Source of the DNA: Armigeres subalbatus
Taxonomy: Eukaryota; Arthropoda; Insecta; Diptera; Culicidae
DNA: 64,000 nt
Reading direction: 5' to 3'
NCBI RefSeq assembly: GCF_024139115.2
Contig: NW_026942781.1
Coordinates: forward strand, 96,650 to 160,649
Below are positions 34,144 through 44,700 of the stretch, in pieces; position 1 is the first letter of the stretch, and each line of letters starts with the position of its first letter. The translations under genes and the position numbers were made by a program. The notes beneath the pieces are model-generated. The model worked only from the letters and a program-made list of their open reading frames with translations. It ran no database searches and was not told where the DNA came from.

Positions 34144-34379
34144 ATTAAAATAACTGGAAGCCGCTCAAGCGATAGTTTATCCTCGATTTGATAAACCATT
34201 GATATACAAACATGCAAGATTTATAATTGTATATTGAAAAATCACTTTTGCTCAATACCAAGATTGAAGATAATAAATAGTTAAATGAAAATATTGAGAG
34301 TATTGGTGAGGGAGATTATAGTATATCATCGGAAAGCCAAATATTCTACCAAGATCGATTATATACGATAAAACGGATT
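34144..34379. other. AT-rich spacer
   Basis: No feature recognised. Confidence 0.4.
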
Positions 34380-34735
34380 CACTCGCAAGACTAAGTTCAA
34401 GTGTCCAGTTCACCAGTTAGAGAACCTTTCTGCGACGTTTCCAAATGTTTTATACAAATGGAGATTAATAAATGGGAGCATTATACGATACAGTCGAGTT
34501 GGATAGCTAATGATATCTGCCGCTTTTATGACTGTGAGTTGGAGACCTCTCAAGATGTGCGTGTGATTGTTCAGCACTATTCGTATGACGAAGGAAGTGC
34601 TTTGAGAAAGGGTATATTAAGTCCTGCCGATATCTGGACAGCAAACCCTAATTTGGTAGTGAACTTTATGGAACGGTACTATCAGATTGGAATTCTTCAT
34701 ATGAGCAGAGAATGGCGGTAGCCCCAAATGGTAAT
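34380..34735 (+). mobile_element. C-terminal fragment of an I-group retrotransposon
   Basis: The frame at 34401-34721 reads NDICRFYDCELETSQDVRVI and then LSPADIWTANPNLVVNFMERYY. This resembles the knuckle and C-terminus of RNase H-bearing non-LTR elements such as the one at 23776-24790 (CRFCG..., then P..V.FI). The expected second Cys is Tyr. It is a fragment only. Confidence 0.6.
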
Positions 34736-34839
34736 TCGCTGATCTGAGTAGTTGCAACACTTATAAATGGGTATACTACAATAGATCAAGTAAATGGTCG
34801 CAGTGGTTAAAATCTCAACAAAAAATATTATGTGCAATC

Positions 34840-35510
34840 ATAACGCTCACCAAAGGGGCGAGGCTACAGGGTCTACTTTATTTGCCAGCATCGGCATCGC
34901 CGGTTTTGCTGCAGGAAATTTTATTCCTACCGATGTGGCGTGCGGTCGTCGTCTTCAACATCAGCACCACTCAAGTGTGCTGTTTCGCTACGATGGCGTA
35001 TGTGGCGGTCATGGCAGCAGCGGTAGCGTCTGAAGTACCAACGATTGTAAATCATCAGTGGAAGCAGCTATGAAGCCACAGTTTTTCTTGAAAATTCAAA
35101 CTATTGAGTGGTTACTGATAGTGATTCGAAAGGCGCATTATTGTAAATTAGTCGGTTCTTTTCAGGACCATCATTCTATACAAAAGAAGGTTGAGCCGAG
35201 ACATATTTTATTCAAAGTGAAAATCATAATCGTTTGCGACGGCACAAAGTTGCCATTGTTAGTAGAATCACGACCGCACGGTGGGAGACGCTGCAAAAAA
35301 TTGTTCACTTGAATGGCATCATTAGCAATCAAGTCATATTTTCTCCTAAAATTCTGATTTTGGTTTTGCTGCTGCCTAGAGAATATTTCACTTGGTTGCC
35401 ACTGACGTCATCCATGCGAATTTGTTGTTGTTTGCTGCGGCTCCCTTTGACGCGCGCCTACGATTCTGCCGCCATCCATGCACATTAATTTTTGCAACGT
35501 CTTCTTCCCC
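34840..35510. repeat. Decayed third copy of parts of the 29.5-31.7 kb block
   Basis: It contains AAAGGGGCGAGGCTACAGGG (compare AAAGGGGCGGGGCTAACGGG at 29911), GAAAGGCGCATTAT, a histone-type stem-loop GGTTCTTTTCAGGACC (35154-35169) with CAAAAGAAGG at 35181, and TTGCCACTGACGTCATCCATGCGAA...GACGCGCGCCTACGATTCTGC (compare 31618-31690). Open frames across it are incidental. Confidence 0.6.
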
Positions 35511-35511
35511 G

Positions 35512-35590
35512 CGCTGTTTTTTTATTATTTATTTATTATGGCTCAGATGTTTTCTAAAAACTTCACGGAGCCGAATTATATTATTATAAA
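35512..35590 (-). mobile_element. Retrotransposon 3' tail, - strand
   Basis: Read on -, TTCGGCTCCGTGAAG...GAGCCATAATAAATAAAT and an A-tail. These are the same landmarks as in the 3' UTRs ending at 11200, 25160 and 9405. Confidence 0.5.
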
Positions 35591-36288
35591 TTAATTGTTT
35601 AGGCGAGAGCAAAACATCAAAGCACGAAAAAGTTGCATCAAGATGTCAAAAACGTTCGCGTTGTGTTCAATGTTTCATTAACATTGCAATGCAGTACGTG
35701 TTTGTCATTTGGAAATTAACAACCAAAGAATACTGCATTTTATGTTGCAAACACGAAACAAAATCATCAAGTTGCATATTTTTCACCATGTAGCTCCAAT
35801 GTGCTTTCCAAAATTTATTTGTTTGTTTAAATTAAGTTGCAAATAAGTTGAGTGTGTCTTCATGTTTAATTTAGCATCGTTCAACGTTTTGACAACTCAC
35901 ATTTTTCCGGTGATGGTGCAATCGAGTAACAGAAAACCCGAGTACAAAACTTCATAATCGTATGGTTTTTATGGTGAGTCAACATGCAGTCCCTTCGAAG
36001 TGTTGAATGGTGATGTGGTAGAGTGAAGGACTATCAATCACAAGATCCATAAATCGAATCCAGTTTTATATTTTTATTTTATTTTTTTCCGCTGTAGTAT
36101 TTTGCAACATTATCGCAATTTTACTGCAATCGAAGGATGTTTCTGTAGGCTCCACCTCTTGCGCTTTTTAGATTGCAAGAGAGTTATATTTTATGGCACA
36201 TACGCAAAGATTGTTTCATTCCAAATAGTTGCAACACAGTGGAATGTTCAGTAGTGAAACAAGTTGTGCTGCTTGGGAATCGTCAATA
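35591..36288. other. AT-rich stretch with a tRNA-like phrase
   Basis: GTGGTAGAGTGAAGG...AAATCGAATCC at 36015-36063 loosely matches Pol III A and B boxes at tRNA spacing, but the B box is off-consensus and no cloverleaf is evident. Otherwise there is no feature. Confidence 0.35.
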
Positions 36289-37009
36289 TCAGCTCAGCTC
36301 CTGTTTTTTCGGAATCTTCCTCCTGTTGTATCCTGGCCTCCCTTTTATCAGTATGATCTCCAATATTTTCTTAATCTTTTTCAATAATTTCTTCCGCAAT
36401 TGTTTCTTCAGCCTCTGGATTTTTTTCTGATGTATCCATAGTCCTAGTTTCCCTAACAGCCGTATTTCTGTTTTTCCTTTTGGGACAAGAGTTCCTACGG
36501 TGTCCGGTAGCGTGACACAAAAACATTTGTCCTTTGAGTCGTCATACCTTCGCAGTTCGGTTTTTGACCACAATCGAAGGTGGTTTTACCTCATTGACAT
36601 CCATATACATGCCCCTAACTCCAGTAAAAACGTAATCCAAGCCTAGATTTGGAAGGAACCTTTCACGGATCATGCGTGTCACAATTAACAACACGTAGCC
36701 AATCGTCACCGGAAATTTCTGACGGGAGGTCGAAAACCAGGACATAAGGAATATTTTCACCAACTGCTATCATACACACTTCCACTGCATTTCCATAAGC
36801 GTAGCTGAGCTTTCTGGGCTCGGCATTCTTCCGTAGCGATTCAACCATTGCTTCTTCCGATTTATATATGATACAAATGCATTTCCAACCATTAGCTGCA
36901 ACAACACCAGAACCAGAGCCATGCGAGAAACTTTCACTGGAATGTTACTGACGCTGACGACAACCACTTGATAGTTGGCCGCAGAAACGCTGCAAATGCA
37001 GGAACCACC
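36289..37009 (-). pseudogene. Decayed retrotransposon ORF1 (gag-like) with a zinc knuckle broken by one base
   Basis: On the - strand, frames 36770-36967, 36663-36848, 36542-36763 and 36289-36573 read as one protein interrupted by frameshifts (VFDLPSEISGDDWLRVV, LGLDYVFTGVRGMYMDVN, KPPSIVVKNR). A C-x2-C-x4-H-x4-C zinc knuckle is present across 36490-36530, but the T-run at about 36518-36522 is one base short, so Cys-Phe and Cys-His-Ala-Thr-Gly-His fall in different frames. It continues beyond an inserted element at 38893 and upwards. The clade is not assigned; a Jockey/LOA-group ORF1 is likely. Confidence 0.55.
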
Positions 37010-38892
37010 GCACTATGGTCCAGGATACAGATTTACGCGGAAAGATGAATTTTACGCCAAAACTATATTTTTTAGAAAAAACTGTTGTTCTACAAAATTG
37101 TTCGAAATAGTAAGGCCATCATTATGGTTTTACCAAAAATAGGGTGGCCCATCATATAAAAAAATTAGAGAATATTTTTTTTATTTCTTGGAATATTGAC
37201 ATGTTATGTTCTACAAAGTTGTAGCGTAGCTTATTCCAATCAATTTTGCTAAAAAACTTTTTCTGTAGCTCTTAAGTTGGCTGATTTAGAGCAATTTTAC
37301 CTAATTGGATTAGGGTGTACCTCAAAAAAACAGTATTTTTGATCTAATTTTTTTGTTTCAGATTTCTCGAAAAAGTCGTCTTCAGGTGACTTTTAGAGCT
37401 CGAAAAAATGCAACTTTTGATGGGTAAATATGCACAATATCTTTTTCCGATCAAAAGTTAAAATCGTTTTTCTGTCAAAATTACATTTTTTTCATAAGTT
37501 GATATCTCCGGTTAGGGCAGACCACAAAAATATGTTTATACGGCATTTGGAAGCTAAATTAATATTCTTTATTATGTCAAAAAATTGGGGATATGTTATT
37601 TTTTTATCTCAAGTTTTACCAATTTTACTAAAATCATGTTTTTTCAAATAAATTAATATAACTCGACAACGGAAAAAGATACAGACGATATTCTTATAGC
37701 AAAACACGCGTTTTGAAAAGGCCCAGAAGATGACATTCGTGAGAAATGAAAAGTAAAAAATCTACAGCTCTAACACTTTTTATAAGTTTTATCATTATCA
37801 TAGTATTGCAAGATTTACGAGAAAAGATGCATTTTCGGTCTAAAGCATACTTTTAAGAAATAAAATTTGTTCTACAAAGTTGTTCTGGATACTTGGGCCC
37901 TTATTATAGAGTTATACCGAAAAGTAGGGTGGGCCATTTTATAAAAATGTAAAATTTTCATTGTTTTTATTTTGCGGAATATTGACGTAAAATGTTCTAC
38001 AAAGTTGTAGCGCAGCTTTTTCCAATCAACTTTGCTACATAAACTTTTTATGTAGCTCTTAAGCTCACTTGTTTAGAGTAATTTTAATTACCAGGATTAG
38101 GGTGTCCCTCAAAAAACAAGATTTATGATCTGCTCATTTCATTTTTTATTCTTCACGGATGTCACCTTCTGAAGACTTTTGGGGCTTTTCAGAACGCGTG
38201 TTTTGCTATAAGAATATCGTCTGTATCTTCTTCCGTTGTCGAGTTATATCAATTTATTTGAAAAATCATGATTTTAGTAAAATTGGTGAAACTTGAGATA
38301 AAAAAATAACATATCCCCAATTTTTTGACATAATGAAGAATATTAATTCTCTCTCAGATGCCATGTAATCATATTTTTTGGTCTGCCGTAACCGGAGATA
38401 TCAACTTATGAAAAAATGTAATTTTGACAGAAAAATGATTATAACTTTTGATCAGAAAAAGATATTGTGCATATTTACCCATCAAAAGTTGCATTTTTTT
38501 GAGCTCTAAAAGTCACCTGAAGACGACTTTTTCGAGAAATCTGAAACAAAAAAATTAGATCAAAAATACTGTTTTGAGGTACACCCTAATCCAATTAGGT
38601 AAAATTGCTCTAAATCAGCCAACTTAAGAGCTACAGAAAAAGTTTTTTTTTGCAAAATTGATTGGAATTAGCTGCGCTACAACTTTGTAGAACGTAACAT
38701 GTCAATATTCTGAGAAATAAAAAAAATATTTTCTAATTTTTTTATATGATGGGCCACCCTATTTTTTGGTAGAACCATAATGATGGCCTTACTATTTCGA
38801 ACAATTTTGTAGAACAACAGTTTTTTCTAAAAAATATAGTTTTGGCGTAAAATTCATCTTTCCGCGTAAATCTGTATCCTGGACCATAGTGC
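37010..38892. mobile_element. Long inverted-repeat element of 1.88 kb
   Basis: The ends are GCACTATGGTCCAGGATACAG (37010-37030) and its exact reverse complement (38872-38892). Arms of about 740-760 bp (37010-37770 and 38125-38892) are highly similar. The spacer (37790-38125) is itself a diverged direct copy of the first 330 bp of the left arm (TTCTACAAAGTTGTAGCGCAGC, AGGGTG.CC). ACC flanks both sides (37007-37009 and 38893-38895) as a 3-bp target duplication. There is no transposase frame. It interrupts the ORF1 remnant on the - strand. Confidence 0.85.
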
Positions 38893-39100
38893 ACCGTCAT
38901 CGATGCTGGGACCGCTACCGACGCCATTGCTCTGTCCGCTCACCGTGGATTCTTGAACGCGAGCGCAAAACACGGGTCTTTTTCGGAATCAGAGAAAATG
39001 AAACGGTGGGCCAAAAGTCGGTGGCTTACATCGTTCTGATGCCCGTGTTCGGAAAGCATGAACGGGATTTGTTGGTTCTACAAATTTGACTAGTTTATCG
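38893..39100 (-). pseudogene. Continuation of the retrotransposon ORF1 remnant beyond the inserted element
   Basis: After removal of the 37010-38892 insert and one ACC, the - strand reads through from this segment (SNGVGSGPSID-type low-complexity text) into the frame at 36970-37009. Composition matches the left part. Whether it is coding in the original element is not certain. Confidence 0.35.
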
Positions 39101-39239
39101 TCAATAATCTAAAGTTTCAATGACATTAAGAAATTGCTGGAGAGTTTCCGAGTTGATTGATATATAAATCTTCAAAATTCATCGAAATATAAAAGCGCTA
39201 TTAACGATCAAAATCCTACATGACTTCGTGACGGACCTG

Positions 39240-39676
39240 AACTGATAGTCTCTGAATTCGTTACTGCTTCGTGTGATGCTGTTGGTAACGATTTAATTCC
39301 GCTCAATGTTTTAAAAATGTCCTAAAGTGTTACTCTCAAATACATTGAAAACATCTTTAATTATTGTATTACTTCCTCAGATTTCCCCCTTGATTGGAAA
39401 ATCGCAAAAGTAATTCCAATAGGTAAGACTGATCACCCTGTTACTGAAAAAGACTATCGTCCAATAAGTATTCTTTGTGCACTTTCAAAAATATTCGAAT
39501 CATTACTCTCTAAGCAACTAAATGAGTATTTGACACACAACGATCTATTATGTACTTTCCAGTCTGGATATCGGAAATCATGCAGCACTGTGACTGCTCT
39601 TATTAAAATTGAAAACGACATTAGAGAAGCATTAGACAACAAAATGGTCACTTTATTGGCTCTTCTGGATTTCAAT
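39240..39676 (+). mobile_element. Reverse transcriptase N-terminal half of a CR1/Jockey-group element, ending at the assembly gap
   Basis: The frame reads WKIAKVIPIGK, KDYRPISILCALSKIFE, LCTFQSGYRKSCSTVTAL and NKMVTLLALLDFN, the conserved blocks before the first catalytic Asp region (..LLDFSKAFD). Only one stop is seen, near 39322. The sequence stops exactly at N in LLDFN, where a run of N begins at 39677. The complementary rest of such an RT is on the - strand at 46180-47004. Confidence 0.85.
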
Positions 39677-39728
39677 NNNNNNNNNNNNNNNNNNNNNNNN
39701 NNNNNNNNNNNNNNNNNNNNNNNNNNNN
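39677..39728. other. Assembly gap (52 N)
   Basis: The run of undetermined bases is 39677-39728. It falls between the RT half and a pyrimidine-rich tract. Any open frame crossing it is artificial. Confidence 0.99.
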
Positions 39729-40045
39729 TTCTTCTTCCACCTCAACTTCCTTCCTACCTCCTTTCTTCTTCCTTGTTCTTTTTTCTGTTTTCTTCTTGCT
39801 TCGTTTTGTTCTTTTTTGTTTCTGATTCACTTTCTTCTTCCGTTTCTTCCTTATTTCTCTCGTCTGCTTCTTCCTTTCTTTTCTTCTGCCTTTTTTATTT
39901 CTTTTTTCCCTTATTCCTTCTTTCGTCTTCCTTCTTTCTTCCTTTCTCCTTCTTCCTTTCTCCTTCTTCTTTCTTTCATCTTCCTGTATTTTTCCTTCTT
40001 GTTCTTCCTTCTTATTTCTTCCTCCTTTTTTTCCTTTTTAATCGT
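39729..40045. repeat. Polypyrimidine tract (TTC/CTTT-rich)
   Basis: About 310 bp are almost entirely C and T on the + strand (TTCTTCC, CTTTCTTC words). The apparent protein rich in Ser, Phe and Leu across it is a product of the tract. Confidence 0.9.
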
Positions 40046-40371
40046 AGTTCGTGTGATTCAGTGTCTGCGCTCGAAAGCATGGCAAAAAAAGGCCATTTTT
40101 TTATTGGCAGTTCAAGTACAATTTAAGTAGAACCTGACCAGGTCAATGCTTCTATATCTGCCACAATTCCGTCAGTGCTATTCAAAGTAGTTGCTTAGTG
40201 GTGAATCTTAGTACAGAATTGTGGATACGAGGCATTACACTCTTTTGCATTTCCAGACATGCATGCCATAAAGAAGGAACCGTTGTGTCATGTGCTAATT
40301 GTGGACAATGAAAGAGTCAGTTCGACTCGATTTGAGTGATTCATTTTTGCGTGCAATGGAATTCAAGCATT
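40046..40371. other. Unique spacer
   Basis: No gene or repeat recognised. Confidence 0.4.
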
Positions 40372-41745
40372 TGTGATGGAACCGTCATATGACCGAACGA
40401 TAGTGAATATGAAAAATGTGAAGTGATTGATAATTATGAATGATAGTAGGAATTTGAAAGTGAAAAGCGAAATTAAGTTGCCAATACTCAGTCTTCACCA
40501 TTTAGCGTTCGTACGAACGAAGTGAAATACCGAATTAAAAAGTGAGAAATGGAAATAGAATGTCTTACTTTTCAATCTCATTTTTCACTCCTCTCTGCTT
40601 AATGTTAAAAAATGAAATACGAAGTGTGAAGTGAGAAATGAGATATGAGAAATGAGATATGAGAAATGAGTAGCGAGAAGTGAGACGTCTCACTTATCAC
40701 AGTTAGAAGTGAGAATAGAGAATAAATAAATGGCATATGAAAAGTGAAATGGAACCTCACTAATTTCGCACTTCTGACTGAGAAACGTCTGAATAATAAA
40801 CGTCACTAATTTGTCCTTTCTGACTTCCTTTTCTCACTTTTACATAGACCTTTAGTGAGGAATGACAGTGAAATAACGAGAGATCTCATTTTTCAATTCT
40901 CTGTACGACGAAGTGAGAAATGATGATGCGCCACGTGTTCCACATTTCCCTGTTGTTCGGCTAAACGGCATTTTCGGCAATATGACCCGTTAAGCAAACG
41001 ACATCTCTTATTCGTAAATGAGATTCTCCAGCGTGTCGTTGCCAAACGATCATATTGATCAACTGTATTTTCGGCAATGGCCTGCTCGGTCAAACGACAT
41101 TTTCGGCCAAATGGCCCTTTCTGCAAACAACTCTATTGGTCCGCAGTCAGTTCGTCTGATAACCGTTTTGATAGCCAAACGTTAATTCAACTGAACATAA
41201 TGTAAAATCGGTAGTTGACTATTGAGCACGTAAGTTATTGAGTTAGAAAAGTGGAGTGGCATGTCGTCAATACTCGTGCTTCGACACATAATTCTTACTT
41301 TTGACAAATGATTTTCAGTCGTATGACCTTTTGGCGATAGACATTTTTCATCAAATAATTCATTCAGCATAACCATATTTTTGGACTAATGATCTGTTCG
41401 GCCAAACAACATTTTCTACATTTTCACCAGATCGACCAAAACATGCTGCCCGTATATGACCCGTTGTAAATAACATTTGGCCAAACTTATTTTAAGCCGA
41501 ACGTTATGTTCGTCCAGATAATTCGTTTTGCCAAACGGTATTTCGGTTCGGTGAGGCATTTTCTTTGATGATCCATTACACCAAACGAAATGTTCCGCCA
41601 TATGACTTCTTCGATCAGACAGCTTTTTCGGTTAATTGTCTTTCGGATGGATATAATGGCATATTCTGCAAATATCTTTCTGTCTAGTGGCGTTCAGCCA
41701 AACGACTTCTGTCGGAATGAACTTCGGCCAAATTGCCATCTTCCT
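40372..41745. mobile_element. Second, more decayed foldback element of the TTTGGCCGAA family
   Basis: The left remnant at 40372-40400 (GTCATATGACCGAACGA) is followed by a GTGAGAAATGAGATATGAG tract with GAGACGTCTCACTTATCAC at 40682-40700. The right arm (40960-41745) has many GGCCAAACGAC / TTTTCGG.CAAA units. The order (arm units, GAGAAGTGAG core, arm units) matches 20955-23342. Confidence 0.7.
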
Positions 41746-44700
41746 TTCTATTTATTCATCTAAGTAAAATTAAATTGTAATACATACAGTGGTGAGCAAC
41801 TCAATCATATTAAGATTGTCTTTCTGACCAATGGTCATCTATAGCTGATTCCCAAAGGAAGTTGCCAGAACCATTACAAAACTTATATCGAAAAAGTCGT
41901 CTGATCGCGACCTAATTCGGAAGTGATTGTGCTAAACAGTCTGTGATAGGAAGAGTCACATGTACAGTTTCGAGTAGGACTGTCCTGAAGCCAACCTCCA
42001 AAGCTAAACCACAATTAACTGGAGGCCAGCAAGCATCAGACGCATCTTAAAAAACGTTCGAATCATTCCATTAGTGCAGGTCAATTAAGAACATTCATCA
42101 AGTGGTTCAGTTAGCAGAAGAGTTGAAACCAACCACACGAGGAAATATTTTGCTATGGTTCTTCTGGAAGTGAGAAAGTCTGTGACTCTATCTGGCAGGA
42201 GAAAATGTAGTCGTTCTTTTTTGTAAACGGTTCATATCAAATGAAGTTAATGTCACTTATCGAACAACCGAAAGCTGTTCTTTTGAAGTCCCAAAAGCCG
42301 TTTTCAGCCACACTTCTGCTTCAGCGTTTCCTTTTTGCTGGGAAGCTCTCTTAATCTACCTCGCAGAAATTTGTGGGCAATACGTTTCATGGTCAGCCGA
42401 TTTCCAGTACCTCGCTTGATGTTATGCAGCCTACACACAGTCAAACCTGTTTGTAAACATTGATTGCAACCCCAATAAAATCGACAAGTTGGAACTTGGT
42501 TTGTCCAACGACTCGATCAACGAACACGACAAACATTCTATCAAAAATCGAAGCTCTCCTAACAAAACGGTTTTAACCAGCGATGGTCTACGCTTTCCTG
42601 CTTAGTACGACTGCGACGGATGACGCTTCAAATCAAACAGAACGGAACTGAGGATGGTGCTGAATCTCGACTCATTCCACCCAACCGAGGATGTTCATAT
42701 AGGATTGTGAATGTTAATATCGGACGATTGATTCCAGCTAGAGCTTCCACAATTCAAGTTGTACCAGTTCAGGAAATCCTATGCTAGCAAATTATACCTT
42801 TCCCTACTTTTCTCCATACTATTTGAATACTCGAGGTTTTTTTCATATCATCAGGGTAACACATTTTAGAGCCTCAGATGATTTTTTTGTTAAATGAATT
42901 TTACTCTACAAGGAATCACTTTGTTATGTAGGAACTGTTCCATTGGAAAAGTCAATGAAATACAACAAAGATTCTTGTGGTGATGAGGCATCAATAAAAT
43001 TTTCCATCTTACTTGACAAATATGTAAACAGAATAAAGCGATTAATTATTATCGCATTCCTTGACCGTGATTCATGGTGCTGTTCCATTATCGATTCTTC
43101 GTATCGTCATAAATGTTGCTTTGTTTTGTTCCATCCCGGAAATCGAGACAGACTGTATCGCCCAATCAGTCACTTCAGCATGGTTTTGTTCCAGCCGGCG
43201 AGCTTGCTATGGAAAAGAACAAACCATTTCTTCGTATCTATACATCCACGTTTCCAAAACCATTGATCACCCTTGATTGACACTGATAGCGCAGCCTACA
43301 CAATGACTGTAAACAGACACTCGCTGCATGGATCTCGATTCCGTGGCGCCAGATGGCTTACGTTTCTCCGGTTCACCTGCTCGAGTCGTGATACCCGCGC
43401 AGCAGACCATTCGATATCGGGTTGCACTAAGGTGTTTCTCGGGCTCGCTCGTAAGTGAGTGACCATCGCCTCCCCGGAAGGGTTTTCACCTCGCGCATTC
43501 CCTCCGTGGAAAGGGAGGTCGCCTCAATCTTTCGCCCACCAATCTGAGTCGTCGTGGGCGGTGATATTCGGCACCAATCGGGAGCTACTCTCAGCCCATC
43601 GTTTTGGAACTTCGGCTTCGGCAAACTGTGCGGCCGAAGATGCGCGAATCGGAAAGACATCAAAGACGCGACGCTGTCGTCATTGGTTACGATGTAGCAG
43701 ATTTGCTTTTCTAGCCCAGCGTTGCCAAACTGCTTTGGGTGCTAGGTCGTGGAATATCAATTTCACGGGCGAAAATATTACGTTTTTGAGCGATGTATTC
43801 AAAAATTAAAATACTTGGTACAAGCATGCCCATATGAGAGAAGCAAATTCTTAAAAGTGAAAGAAAAAATTTAACAAACTTTGGTAACATTATTTGCACT
43901 TATGAAGTGTCGTCATAAGCAATTAAGTTACAGTACAATGTAACATTTGTACGTATCACAAGTGACAATTGTAAACAGTAATCTTTATTCATACTAATAA
44001 TTTTAAGAAAATACTAGAATTTGATTACAAACAGTCATCTATTTTTATCATAACAAATATAATCGATCTTAATCATTATCATACACATATTATTCAACTT
44101 AAATCAATCGTAATCATTAATATTCTTCAAATGTTTTATCATCAATCACATGTTAATCATTGGAAAATGTAATTAGTGTTACCATAATCATTAATATTGA
44201 CCAACAATATGAATAATCAATAATCGCAATCTTTAATCATAAAGTCAAGTTTTTACATTTAACATTCATTGAGCTTATTCATTACGCTCTGATTATTTGA
44301 CGTGCAAAGTAACACTTTTTGTTTTCCACATGCGGAAATTCTTGAGAAAATGATTATTGTTCATTATTCAACAACGTATTTACAAAGTAATCAACAAAAC
44401 ATTTTCATATTAGACCAATTTTCCTAATTATCGCTTCAAAAATAAAACTTCTTGAAGATTCATAAAATTTGTTTATCAAAGGTGAGGGAAATTTTCTACA
44501 CATTGTATATTAAGGAGAAAAATGTAAGAAGGTTGGTTACTTTGATATCAATTTTTAATTATTCTGACTACAACAAGTGAAAAGATAGCTGGCGAGTGAA
44601 TCGGTATACAATTGTTCATATTATTGAATTAATCATTTCAAATAATTGGTGATGTAATTTTGGATACATTCAAAATGATAAATTAATTTGAGTTTTCTGC

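Noticed and set aside
36015..36063. tRNA-like sequence
   Set aside because: The B box deviates (AAATCGAATCC) and no acceptor or anticodon stem could be found by eye.
37010..38892. CACTA-type DNA transposon, because the ends read CACTATGG
   Set aside because: A 3-bp duplication fits, but there is no transposase, and the ends align best with an added G/C pair; the superfamily remains open.
39530..40126. 198-codon + strand open frame
   Set aside because: It fuses the RT half to a pyrimidine tract through 52 undetermined bases, so the joined protein is artificial.
43459..43809. 116-codon open frame in the GC-rich block
   Set aside because: Both strands are open, there is no domain, and GC-rich DNA has few stops by chance.
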